This document shows positions 32,901 to 43,400 of a stretch of DNA of 64,000 nt, piece by piece. Position numbers and translations under genes: made by a program. Origin of the DNA: Alitta virens (Eukaryota; Annelida; Polychaeta; Phyllodocida; Nereididae); contig OW028573.1 in assembly GCA_932294295.1 (NCBI GenBank), positions 61,543,829 through 61,607,828 of the forward strand. Reading direction: 5' to 3'. Within the stretch, counting starts at the first letter, position 1, and every line of letters starts with the position of its first letter. Below the pieces are notes generated by a model. That model made no database searches and was not told where the DNA came from. It saw nothing but the letters and a program-made list of their open reading frames with translations.

Positions 32901-34272
32901 AAATGTCAAAATGCTTAAAAGGTGAAAGTACTATAATCTAGATATATCATTGGCAAAATGTTATGTACAGATGTAAGGATCATAGCGTCATTGATATGGG
33001 GGTTTGAAAGATTACCACATTTTCATATTTTCCTTATTACCGCAACGGAGGGTATTATCGACACTCAAATTAGTTTAACAAAATTGTAAACATTTTAATG
33101 TGAGTGTCGAATACTGTCGACAATACCCGCCCTGTCGATAATACCCTCCGTTACGGTATATACAATTTTCTGTCATTAAATTAATGGTCATGAAACTCAA
33201 AAACGGTATCTTAGTAGACTCTACATTACTTCAGACATATTCTTACCAAGCTTTGTATGCATGCACACTCGGCGACAGTGAAATTCGCCACGACAAAGAG
33301 ATTCGCCATTCCCATCAAACATGATTATACACATTGCAAGTTGATGATTTGTTACAAAACTAATTGCTTATAACATTGCCAGTATTATATGGCCCTGACA
33401 GCCATCTAATAAGTGTTCATTGCAGTTTATTACAAGTGGCGAATCTCATTGTCGTGGCGAATTTCACTGTCGCCGAGTGTAGTTGCAGTAGTTTTTTTTA
33501 ATTTTCTCTTAATATTTATGAACACAGCTGAGATAATTATGTCAATGTGACTATCAAAAGGCACCACTATAATCTATACCGTAAAGGATAGTATTGAGAC
33601 AGGGCGGGTATTATCGACACTTACATTAAAATGTTAACAATTTTAACAAATTAACTAATTTAAGTTAAGTATTGTTAAGGTAATTGCATTACAGATGTAG
33701 TGTTAGAGTTTAACAAATTAACTAATTTAAGTAAGTATTGTTAAGGTAATTGCATTACAGATGTAGTGTTAGAGTTTAACAAATTAACTAATTTAAGTTA
33801 AGTATTGTTAAGGTAATTGCATTACAGATGTAGTGTTAGAGTTTAACAAATTAACTAATTTAAGTTAAGTATTGTTAAGGTAATTGCATTACAGATGTAG
33901 TGTTAGTTCTGCTCCGGAAACGAAAGTGTTACGCTCGCAATCCCGCCCGCCCGTCGGACATTGATGATAACAAAGACCCAATTCGGACTTTGTTCGCTGA
34001 GGGTTAAAAATCCTAGGCATTAGGCATTACGAACACAAAAATTAAAGAAGACAATTAAGGCGACTAGCTTAATCTTTGATGCTTATGTGCAATCAAAAAG
34101 TTGGGTCATGTGATGGCGATAAAACAAAACTGGCAAAATATTTTGTGTAGACTCAGACACAGAGCCAATAATTGGCAATAGTAAACGTCTGTTTTGTGTC
34201 AATTAATTACTCACCGGTTATTAACACTGACGCCACTAAAACTAGGGCAAGGTAGGTGTACGGGAGCTTCAT
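20987..34272 (-). CDS. Secreted TIM-barrel glycosidase-like protein, 762 aa, 18 exons
   Basis: The hand-assembled exons (minus) join in frame: 34272-34215, 26260-26063, 25680-25562, 25261-25107, 24974-24737, 24595-24487, 24337-24241, 23977-23882, 23465-23415, 23311-23227, 23131-23072, 22823-22647, 22531-22390, 22207-22099, 21918-21846, 21739-21593, 21466-21324, 21218-20987 (stop TAA). Exon 1 encodes a signal peptide (MKLPYTYLALVLVASVLITG), so the protein enters the secretory pathway. Aromatic- and acid-rich segments such as RYLQYDSWWYPKDENG (D330, ~325-340) and NQDWLGQWFNGLDAF (~421-435) resemble the strand ends of (beta/alpha)8 glycoside hydrolases of the GH27/36 type. NxT sites and cysteines fit an extracellular protein. 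All introns are GT-AG except 25106-24975, which starts GC. Family and substrate are not established; I recall similar uncharacterised invertebrate proteins. Confidence 0.82.
23882..23977 (-). other. Exon 8 of the secreted TIM-barrel-like gene (putative active-site strand)
   Basis: Encodes the phrase LQYDSWWYPKDENGG. An Asp next to paired Trp at a strand end is typical of carbohydrate-binding subsites, so D330 is the best catalytic or substrate-contact candidate I can point to. The assignment is inference. Confidence 0.45.
24975..25106 (-). other. GC-AG intron
   Basis: The exon ends TTTGGGAG and the intron begins GCAAGT, the classic non-canonical donor. It ends TTCAG. Joining gives GGG-AG|A-TGG (G-R-W) in frame. 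The alternative GT donors nearby break the frame. Confidence 0.75.
25865..25985. repeat. Dispersed repeat (shared with 29630-29705 and 44530-44640)
   Basis: Shared phrases are TGCTACTGG, then GACCAGCTxCCAGAxGCAGA, then ACACCATGTTACACATTTAC. Divergence between copies is substantial. The superfamily is unknown. Confidence 0.5.
26740..26838 (-). repeat. GTTCTGCTCCGGAAAC repeat, inverted copy
   Basis: The reverse complement of this stretch (AAGTGCATTAGTxTxxxTAG, then TTCTGCTCCGGAAAC, then AAGTGTT) matches 29480-29550 and 33905-33965. A partial copy lies at 28885-28910. The copies probably mark ends of a dispersed element. Confidence 0.5.
27125..28760. repeat. Intronic segment duplicated at 31970-32500 (copy 1)
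   Basis: Long imperfect similarity: TTTATGCACAGTAAGGAGTA at 27552 matches TTTATGCACAATAAGGAGTA at 32052, and ATACATTATCAATTGCCATT at 28660 matches 32420. Both copies include a hairpin-forming segment (28491-28605 and 32230-32335). Copy 1 alone contains the hAT-like MITE at 27763-28481. Confidence 0.7.
27763..28481. mobile_element. hAT-like MITE, 719 bp
   Basis: It begins CAGGGCTCAACATTAAC and ends with a complementary GTTTATGTGGAGCCCTG. Internal inverted copies of GGACAAGT/ACTTGTCC lie near both ends (27785, 27840; 28395, 28440). TATAC flanks both sides (27758-27762, 28482-28486). CAGGG-type ends are typical of hAT elements, although the usual 8-bp duplication is not evident. The paralogous intronic segment at 31970-32500 lacks it. 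Confidence 0.65.
28890..29600. other. Diverged repeat fragments in the first intron
   Basis: The phrase ACGGAATCAGTATGAAATATAC at 29087 resembles the core arms of the Harbinger-type element (7290), and 29480-29550 is a GTTCTGC...GAAAGTGTTACG repeat. No gene seen. Confidence 0.4.
29600..31030. other. Intron sequence without recognisable features
   Basis: Low-complexity AT-rich DNA inside the 8-kb first intron of the secreted-protein gene. Nothing called. Confidence 0.4.
31049..31142. repeat. Minisatellite with ~27-bp unit
   Basis: Tandem units of GGACTGTTCCATCCACACAC plus ATGGTGT, two full and two shortened copies. Confidence 0.75.
31513..31688. mobile_element. Fold-back MITE, ~176 bp
   Basis: The left arm (TAAAACCCAACCA...TGGTGGATCA...GAAACCCA...GTGAGCTGTCTGG) is complementary to the right arm (CCAGACAGCTCACTC...TGGTTTCA...TGATCCACCA...TGGGTTTTATA). 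Almost the whole unit can form a hairpin. Confidence 0.7.
31970..32500. repeat. Intronic duplicated segment (copy 2)
   Basis: Partner of 27125-28760, without the hAT-like MITE insertion. See that entry. Confidence 0.7.
32607..32683. mobile_element. 77-bp Tc1/mariner-type MITE
   Basis: Perfect inverted repeat ends CACTAATGGACTTTAAAAAC / GTTTTTAAAGTCCATTAGTG with TA on both sides, the Tc1/mariner target duplication. The interior is only ~27 bp. Confidence 0.8.
33038..33158. mobile_element. 121-bp MITE with TACCGCAACGGAGGG ends
   Basis: The arms TACCGCAACGGAGGGTATTA and the complement TAATACCCTCCGTTACGGTA enclose an AT-rich interior. A half copy in the opposite orientation begins at 33579 and runs into the tandem array at 33645. 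Confidence 0.75.
33265..33480. mobile_element. 216-bp MITE with ACACTCGGCGACAGTG ends
   Basis: Terminal inverted repeats of ~44 bp (ACACTCGGCGACAGTGAAAT...CGCCACGACAA...GAGATTCGCCA) with one mismatch. A diverged relative occupies 61242-61407. Confidence 0.85.
33645..33906. repeat. Tandem array, ~67-bp unit, four copies
   Basis: The unit contains TTTAACAAATTAACTAATTT, then AAGTATTGTTAAGGTAATTG, then CATTACAGATGTAGTGTTAG. The copies are nearly identical (one lacks 2 bp). The array starts inside the half MITE at 33579, whose interior resembles the beginning of the unit. Confidence 0.85.
34215..34272 (-). other. Signal-peptide exon (exon 1) of the secreted TIM-barrel-like gene
   Basis: Reads ATG...: MKLPYTYLALVLVASVLIT, then G split by a GTGAGT donor in phase 1. 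The next exon (26260) has a phase-1 acceptor and continues GISAKLKDQPCDS, restoring a textbook signal peptide with likely cleavage after ISA. The exon lies ~8 kb from the rest of the gene. Confidence 0.8.
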
Positions 34273-34560
34273 GTTTCCCGTAAAAATTATTCAACTGGCA
34301 GACGACATCAACTTCCAACTAGACAGGACAGATGGCGCTACGCATCTTCGCCCTACTGCAGCGACACGGGGTGGTAGATGGCTATTAGTTTTATAGACTG
34401 GGGCCGTCCTTTGCTGGAGCGGAAGTCTATTAGTTTTATCAAAGATTACTATGCGTGGTTTTATCATGCAATGAGTTATAATCCAAATCATTGAAACCCA
34501 AATAATTTTTATCATGTTAAATTCAACAATTGACAAAATTACGAAATTATCTATATACAA

Positions 34561-35880
34561 AACTGTGAATTTTTACTTAAAGTTGCATGCCCCTAAAGAA
34601 AAATCTTAGCCTTTTTGTACAAGATCTAAATCTACTATGATCAGGTTTACTATTTTTTTATTGGAGGATTGGTACAGTTTCGTCATCACTTTCTGTGCAT
34701 GCCCATATAAGGTAGTTCTGTAGCTGTGTTGCTCTATTGACCAGTTTCAACCGATTTTAGCCAAATATTGCTACCAAATGTATGCAAAATGAATAAATTA
34801 ACGTTTTAGACATAAATGAATCGATAACCATGGTATTTAACTGCAATAAAACAAGCTACACAACATGGGTCTAACAAGGGATTGACCACATGGCCTACAT
34901 TTGACTGTTATTTAGTCCAAGGAAAGTTGTACTATAAATAGCCTGCTGCAGTGGCCAAATGGTTTTGTCTTGGTATGATTAAAAGTAGGGGTTGAAGGGC
35001 CTGGGTATGAATCCAACCAGAGGAAAGTTTTTTTTTTTTTTTAATAAATATGTTTACATGTTATTCATTTAAATTAATTTTTCCATTTACAAAAAAAAAA
35101 GCAACCAAAAAAATCTTTATTTAGCACAATCTACAATAATCTCAAACAAGTCTGGTACAGGTGTCTTTTTTTAAAGACAGCTTTTCTTGTTAAAATTGTT
35201 TTTATGGTTATTTGTTAATTGCACTGGTCCCGGAGAAACAAAAATTTACAATGGCATCACATAATAAAATTTACAAGAAAAACAAAAAAAGAACTAGTCA
35301 CAATTAGCTCAATTAAAAAAAGATTCCGCAGGTGTGTGACATGTGCTTTGTATCGAATACACTGTAGGCCTATAGGCCTACTACATAAATGTGTACAATT
35401 TTCACATGATAATTGTAATAAGAGATATCCATATTTTAAAGATAATATTGTATAGTTTAAATATTGTGTAGTTTGCATGGTGTTAGAGCTGGCCAAGCTC
35501 AGCACAGCACCCAATCAGTTCGGTGGAAAACTCATAATATTCTTTCGTATTTGGAAGCCATTTGGATCCACGAGGATCACTCATGATCTAAGCTACAATA
35601 AATCATATTGTGATTAGCGACAATCAGTCATTAAATACCTTATATTTGTAACAGTTTAAAAAAATCGAAATAGGGGTAGCATTCCACGATTTACTTGCTC
35701 GATATTTAACAAATATGTTTAAGGGAGTCGCGTATCGGCCGTATCGAAAAGCATTAAAATTAGGATAGGCTTATTTTATTGTTCTACTTTGCCAAATAGG
35801 TTTATCTTAATTTTCAGGAGTTAATGTAGGCCCATATGGTAGATAACTTGTTGATTAAACCTATGCAGTCCTTGTTTATC
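34561..35880. other. Intergenic AT-rich DNA
   Basis: No gene recognised upstream of the signal-peptide exon. A homopolymer (T)n is at 35030-35042. Confidence 0.45.
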
Positions 35881-35883
35881 ATA

Positions 35884-37250
35884 TGGGCAGTGGTGGCAAT
35901 TGCCCCGGGTCCCGGAGGTCCAAGGGACCGGACCACAAAGATGAAATGCGAGTAAAGCTTTCTTGCCAAAGCCTCTTAGAACAAAACGTTTACGAAAAGA
36001 AAGGGGCCATCAGTATGATCAGGTCTCGCATAAAGTCAAAGAAATATGAACTATATTGTAAAATTTGAACATTGTGTTTGAATGGGACCCAAAGAGAGTA
36101 TTGGAAACCAAAATTCGTTCTTTTTTATAGTTAGAGGCCCCATCAAGTCAAGGGCCTCACACTATTGACACCAAGTCACAGAAACAGGAACGCACAAGCC
36201 CCGTGGAGTCAGGGCCCTCACTTCTCGTAACCTAGCTACTTCTCGTAACCTATACCAAGTTCAAAATTAACAAAAGGGGCCATACAGTTATTGTCCTTTT
36301 TACAATACTAAATTCTGTAATTTGGAAATAGATACAATGTCAATGTCAATTTTATGGAGATAATTGTAATGGAGTAGGAGAGGTTAAACAAAGGTTGGAT
36401 ACAGAGAAAGACAAGCTTAAGAATTTCAGAATAATGAGTTGAGAAAGGATAGCATCTTGGGTAAGAGAGTCTGCCCTCAGCGACCTTGTCATCAGCCTCA
36501 CCTCCTGAACAGAGCAGTATACAGGATCTAGTTATGTTGTTCATGACCCTAACCAAGTCTGTGAAAACACATGTACCTAACTGCAACAGCCCAGTTGAAT
36601 ACCAAAAAAATACTAACTCAATTTTTGGCTTTCTACTTGAGGTCAGTAGCAAGGGTTCCAGTGAATTGGTTTCAGCAGAAGGTGGTATCTGCATATCCAG
36701 AAGACTGAGTCACAGCTTGAGCTAGAAGGAGCTTGTTCCATTTTCTAGCCATTTGAAATTGTAAAAGCCTAAATTAATGCGTATATGACTTTAGAAGGAG
36801 ATGGATGGGATATTGGCATCTTCAAAGAGCTTCCTTTGGTTGCTAGTACGTATTCAAACATCATGTTACGGTTCAAAATTTACTTGTGCCTGATGTGCAG
36901 AATCAAAGATGTCCTAAGGAGGAAGGTAGTCTAGTATGCATAGCTGCATGTTGCCATAAAACCATGTATGGTGTAACCATAGAAACCTTGTAAGTTGTAA
37001 TAGGCAGCAAGACTAGCCATAGTCATAGGACAAAAAAATAAGACCAAAAAAAAAAAATTATTCAAAAGAAGGAGCCTGACTGTAATCCATAGTGTATATT
37101 CATTTAAATAAAAATACCACATTTTATGGGGTATTTTTTAGAGATAAAATATACATGGCTCAAAATGTTTTAGCTGGGAAGGTGGGGGGAAAGGGGCCAA
37201 GAGGTTGAAGTGCCCGGGGCCCATGGAACCCTAAATCTGGCCCTGAACCT
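35884..37250. other. Possible decayed hAT-type element
   Basis: The right side (reverse complement) starts GGGCCAGATTTAGGGTTCCA then TGGGCCCCGGGCACTTCAAC. The left side has GGCAATTGCCCCGGGTCCCG. Similar G/C blocks (AGGCCCCATCAAGTCAAGGG) sit at 36130 and 36200. No transposase frame survives. Only weakly supported. Confidence 0.3.
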
Positions 37251-37393
37251 ATTTAAAAAAAAAATTAACATCTATTATCATATTGATACATTTACTAAAA
37301 TTTGCACTTTAAGGAATAGGCCTTTGCATGATGTGAATATAAGTCTAATAATAGCTAGGGTCCTACTCACGTACACGACCAGATAGGAGCCTG

Positions 37394-38926
37394 AAGGGGC
37401 ATTCACACTATCACGTATAAAGCCTAGGTCTCACATAGCCGGTTTTGCCGTAGTATGACGTAACGGTTATGCAACAGATTTTTTCGCCGGGTTGGCGACG
37501 GATTCTGGCGGCAAAAAGGGTTCTATGGATGACTCGACGGGTTCTACAGGTCACTCGGCGGGTTCTACGGGTCACTCGGTGGGTTCAACAAGTCATTCGG
37601 CGGGTTCTACGGGTCACTCGGCGGGTATGGCCAATTAGTGGACGAATTCCACGAGAGACTCGACGGCTTCCAGGAGTAACTCGCCGAGTTGTAGGAGTGA
37701 CTCGCAGGGTTGTACGATACAGTCACTCGTCAAATGATATTTTGTATATACTTTAAAAGGCTGCTGCTCCCCTAATATTAGTCCGCCAACCTAGCTGCCT
37801 TCTCAGACAAATAACTCGCTTAATATATGGGGAGCAGCAGCCTTTTAAAATATATACAACCCCCCTCCCTGCCTACGCTGATGCTGACGCTGGTAGCAGT
37901 CGGCGAGTTACTCCTACAACTCGGCGGGTTACTCCTGGAAGCCGTCGAGTTACTCCTACTACCCGTCGGCTTACTCCTAGTAAACCGCTGGCTTTACTAC
38001 GGGTAAAATTAGGGACGGATAACTCGCCGACTTCGACAGGTAATCCGCCGCCTTCGATGGGTAATCTGTCGACTTCAATGGGTATTCCGCCGACTTTTGA
38101 CGGTTTTTGGGCACCCAGGAGTTTGCCAGAGTTGAGCCATGCAAGCATGGCTCACCCGGCTACTGGGCCTGACAATCCCGGCTTGGCCACGAGTCCCAGG
38201 AGTGACTCGACGGGTATCCACAGGTAGCCGTCAGGTTGGAGCTGGGAAGCGCGTTGCGTAACCGTTATATAATACTACGGGTTCACTACGGCAAAACCAG
38301 CTATGTGAGATGGGGGCTTAAGAGCTACGTATGACCAATTATGAAAATATTTTTTCACTCTTGTTCATCCTTGGCCATACGTGATTCACTCACCCAGTAA
38401 GATGCTCCTGGTCGCGCTTGACCATTCACAACAATATGTGGAGAGGGCAAAATTTTTAAACATGTTTGAATCTTTGGCGGACGTTGAGTAAATAGTTTAT
38501 ATTAGTCACGTAACTTGCTCGGGGATCAGTGGGCGTGCATCCTACGTACGTCCTACGTACGTAAGCTTGTACGTCCTTCATACATCCAACGTACGTTCTA
38601 TGTAGCCACCCCATCCTTGAACCACTCGCACGGGTCATCTACTGGTGATCTACAGGCGATCTACGAATGATCTACGAGTGCCTCACAGATGCCTCATGGA
38701 TGCCTGACGACGGATGTTCGGCGAGCGCTAGACGGACGTCCGGTGAGTTTCACGGACGTCCGGCGAGTGATTCACGACTGCCTCACGTGTGTTCGTGGAA
38801 AACATTTATCAGTGATTAATAGAGCCACGAGTGAGCACATATAGCTACGTATAGCTACGTATAGCCCATTTTTGACGTACGTGGTCACTCATAGGTTTAT
38901 TATACGTGACAGTGTGAATGCCCCTT
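37394..38926. mobile_element. Outer MITE carrying a nested Harbinger MITE
   Basis: Inverted ends AAGGGGCATTCACACTATCA...CGTATA and the complement TATACGTGACAGTGTGAATG...CCCCTT. The Harbinger MITE at 37421-38318 is inserted at TAA immediately inside the left end. The right part (38500-38800) holds degenerate repeats (CCTACGTACGTCCTACGTAC; GACGGACGTCCGGTGAG). Confidence 0.7.
37421..38318. mobile_element. Harbinger MITE, 898 bp, TSD TAA
   Basis: It starts AGCCTAGGTCTCACATAGCC and ends with CTATGTGAGATGGGGGCT, flanked by TAA at 37418-37420 and 38319-38321. Arrays of CGGGTTCTACGGGTCACTCG-type units lie inside both ends. A compact copy of the GCTGCTGCTCCCCTAATATTAG module and its inverse lies at 37747-37857. 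Confidence 0.85.
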
Positions 38927-38929
38927 TAG

Positions 38930-39035
38930 TCGAGCAGCTGTCATTCCACTGTAAATTCGGCAAGTGACCAATTCAAACTACTTTAATTTGTTTAAAGCAA
39001 TTAATTTAACGTGTTTACTGTCTAATTGCTACAAC

Positions 39036-39085
<50 letters not shown>

Positions 39086-40440
39086 TTAATGGTATATAGG
39101 TCTAACAACATGACCCATGTCTGAACCTAACAAAATGGTTGAAACTACCTGATCTGTGTCTCATTAAATGTTGCAATTATGTGCATGTTGCATCAAATTG
39201 GCCGTTTAAGGCAGGTACGGATGGCCATTTAGAGTTAAAATGCCTGGCCATGGAAGTATAATGTATGTGTCCATGTTACTGCCATTTCATTAACTACGTA
39301 CACACATGTTAATTTTGTTTCAGTTTAATTGACTTTGTACGTCATGGTTTAACTTAATTCTACTGGCTACTAACAAGTAAAAACATCATGCCCTCACTGA
39401 ACTGGACTAGTTCACTGGGTAAAAAAAAGTACCTAGCATATTAGTGGTGACAAAGTGAGTTGGGCAGAACTGAAAATAACTTCTGCCAAAGTCCTTACGT
39501 GACGTAGATCATCCTATAATATTTATTACTTTGTTTTATAATCAGTCAGGGTTGGCTGGGGATATTCAATGGTCTCTCAATGCTTAAATCTACAAACAAT
39601 AACAACTAATTGAAAATGTTTCATTATTTGCCAGTTTAACCACTTTTCTTCTAGGCACTATTATGATGATCAGCATATCAACAACTTGAAACAAGCCATA
39701 TGCACATATGCAAACTGACCAATCTGACGTACTCAAGTGGTCAACTGATTTGCCTACAATGAATTTCACTGCTCCTCTGTATACGTGGTTAGTGAAATGA
39801 CTGTAAAAGTCACTGTTCTACCGAAATTTCATGTCATTTTTAGATGAAGTTTATATTTACACAATATTAAAGTCAGGTTGTAGAATATATTTGTACATGC
39901 AAATCAGTTTATGATTAATGCAGTTAAAGCCCCGTAGGTGTACAGGTGAAATATATTATAGTTCCATATGCTCGTGGCAAGAAATAGATAGTATGCAATA
40001 ATAGTATCCTTGTAGTTTCAGCCAAACCCAGCAGTCAAAAAAGAAAATAAATATATCACAGACGTTTCCGTAGCGTCTAATTTTTGCAAGCATGCTTTTA
40101 TTTAATTTGGCTTGCAACCTATAATTTCATGTTACAAGGCTTAGCATAAGATTAAGTGCTATAATATCAGAATAGAGGGAAATACTAATAAGCCCAAATC
40201 AATACAGGTGTTCGTGAGTGAGTGCCAAAACTGGTTGTCTACTGCGAGCATTCTTATTGGACTCAAAACTCGCACATAAATATTAGCAAGAAGTGAATGT
40301 TATTAACTGTGTACTGTATACACTGTATATCCAGCAAATTACAGGAATGGAGTACATTTATCATGCATATCCATAGTTACAAGGCCATTTCTACAAACCA
40401 CAACGGAGTTATTTCTTTCCAAAGCTTCCCATGATTGACA
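38930..40440. other. Upstream region of the KY-like gene
   Basis: (TA)n(CA)n microsatellite at 39040-39084. No gene recognised. Promoter elements of the downstream gene cannot be assigned. Confidence 0.4.
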
Positions 40441-40443
40441 GCC

Positions 40444-43400
40444 ATGGGTTGTGGCAATTGCTTTGGCAGAAAAGAACCACCTAAATTTGTAAGTGGTATC
40501 ATAGCTTAAAGAGTACGTATTGAACATTTCCTCTTATAATATATTGATTTATTCTGAAATATTTTACCTTCCTTTCAGGAACCTCCTTATTCTATTGAAC
40601 CCCCTAAAAGAAGGAAGAAAATACTTTTTGATAAAAATAAGTACACAGAAGTCGACAAGCATGCATCGAAAGTGGCTTTAAGACTTTTAAAGAAAGATCT
40701 AGGCAAGCTTACTAACCATCTAAGAAAGAAAGTGGATGACCAAGATGACCTAGGAATGCTCAGGACTTTGTTTGTTTGGGTGACAAGATTGAAACTGAAT
40801 GACATTCTGGAAAGAGGAATACCAGAAGGCACGATGCCCAATCCAAACTCCCCACTTGATTTCCTTTCTAGCCTGAAAGCCAACCTCATCAACCATGCCA
40901 ACTTCTTCAAGATTTTATGCGAGTAAGTTAAGATCTGTATTGATAAGATAAGATAAGATAAAGTAAGAAGAGATAAGATAAGATAAGATTTCGTTTTACA
41001 TCGACTGTTAAATTTACAATAAGCATTCACCATTGGCTATTTGTCGACAAAACAAAACAGTATGGTAAAACATGTAAATTATTTGCTTTAAAACATTAAA
41101 ATACACTATATGAACAGTGCAATACTACATAATATGGCCAGCACAATGTGAATAGTGCAATACTACAAAATATGGCCAGCCTTTAGAATCACTGGGGTGA
41201 TCTTAAATAATATTTAGTGGGCCTTACTTCTGAAACCTTTCCAAATTGTTATCTGTTTTTGGACCCAGCAAAGTGTCTAACCTAGAAAATGAGGAAGTCT
41301 TAACCTGATAATTTGGTTGGTCTTAAATTGCAGGTTCCACTATTCATAGTATACATGTAAGTTCTATCAACAAAATATTCATTTTATTCTGTAACCCTTT
41401 ATACAGGCAAGCAAACATTCCATGCGAAGTCATCACTGGAATCAACAAAAATGCTTCATACAAAATCGGTCACCGTCTTAACCATGATCGTCTCAAAGCC
41501 CAATGGAATGCTGTTTACGTTTGTGGTGAATGGCGTTTTGTTGATGTCCACTGGGCATCAAACAGTTTCATGGGATCCAAGTCTACTGACTGGGTGGTTG
41601 TTAATATGAAGGAAACAGATGAAGAAGAATTCCAAGATTTAAATGAACCTGAATTAAAGGTCATCAATGATTTCTTCTTCCTCACAGATCCTGATATGTT
41701 CATCTGTACCCACTTTCCAGATGACCCTCAATGGCAACTGCTTCCACAACCAGTTCTGCTAAACCGATTTGAAAGCTCTGTGTATGTTAGAGACAAATTC
41801 TTTACGTTGGGTTTGTCTGTCAGTGACATCACGAAGAAGAATTGTGTCTTGCAAACAGTCGATGGCTTGTTGGAAGTTGGCTTTGACATACCAGAGGCCA
41901 AGTCAGCTAAAGCTGCTTTTAGGTTTCTTTTCTACAACTACAAACAGGAATTTCAATTTGATTCAGGATTTACTCTTGAACATTATGTGCTGAATCAACT
42001 GTCAGTTGATTCTGTTAATTTCACTCTGAGGTTTCCAAAAACTGGGACATTTAGGTTTGATATATTTGGACGAGAGAGCCCCAATGCCCTATTCGACATG
42101 GTGTGCTCTTATGTTGTACAATGTAAAGAACCAAGACCAAGGTGCCTTCCTCTGCCGTTTATCCCAGATGCAGGTTGGGGACCTACCATTGCCTGTCACA
42201 AGTTAGGCATCACACCGAAAACGCATAAAAATGCTGTGATAACGACGCCTGATGGAGTTTGTGACATCCAGTTCCATGTCAGTCGAACAATGTGGATGAA
42301 ATTTAAGGTTTTATCCACAGGAACAGAAGACTGGTTGCTAAAAAAGTCAGTTCTAGCATGGAGAGAAGAAGACAATGTCTGCCTCAGAACACGTTTCAGA
42401 GAAGAAGGAGAATATGCCCTGAAATTTGTTGCATCTGACATTCTCACTCTTGGCAAATCTGAAAATATCTGTAATTACTTGATAACTGTCCAGACATCAA
42501 GTAACCTGGCAGAATTTCCATTGGTCAGAGGATGTATGTTGGGACCAACAGACATGGCTGACACTTTCGAAGTGAAGCCAGTTTCACACGAATCCGCCAT
42601 AATCAGGACACCCAACAGGAACATCATCCTCACAATGGCTTTGGCTGAAAATGCAGAAATGTTGGCGGAAGTCACTAACAATGAAGTAGCTAGCAGTGTC
42701 ATATATGAAAACGTATCCAGGTCTCAAACTTCTGGGAATGTGGTTTTCAACATTGACTTCCCTTCTAAAGAAGAATTCGGAATAAATCTGTATGTAAAGA
42801 AACAAGGTGAAAACCAAGCTGTATATCACACCTACACGTATTATGTTGTCATAGATGGAAATTCTCAGTCCAACAGCCAGACCAGTCTTCAGAATTACAC
42901 AGTCTCAGAATCATCAGCTCATTCCTCAACACAGTCCGAAACTACATCCTCCCAACAATCCACTGAAAACGTTGCCTTACCAGAAATCATCCTCCCTGTT
43001 TCAGTTGCAACTGCCAAGAAAAGCATAGCAGCAAAAGTGGTAACGAGATTGAAGCAAATGTATTGTGAATTAAGCCCTGAAGAAACTTCACCATCTGCCA
43101 TCAGAAAGTTAGATATATCCAGTAGAAGTCGAGATACTGAAACTTTGTTCACTGTTGGTCTCCCTCATTTGGGAGAATACAACCTCAATGTATTTGAAGA
43201 AATATCACCTGGGTTTATTTCTATGTTTGCTACTTTCAACATCCACCGAAGTGAAAATGTCACAAAGGTAACAATTTTAGATAAAGCTATTCTGCTTTTA
43301 TAATAGTTTAACCATGCATCTTTTTCTTCATAATCTCATTACTAGTACTAAAGTTGCTTTTTTAACTATGTATTTCTCGACAGGAAATTGATGAAGTCAG

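Noticed and set aside
41570..43303. A stand-alone 577-aa protein starting at Met 41570
   Set aside because: This Met is internal (residue 185) and would cut through the transglutaminase-like domain; upstream exons join in frame and the 3' end runs through a GT donor into intron.
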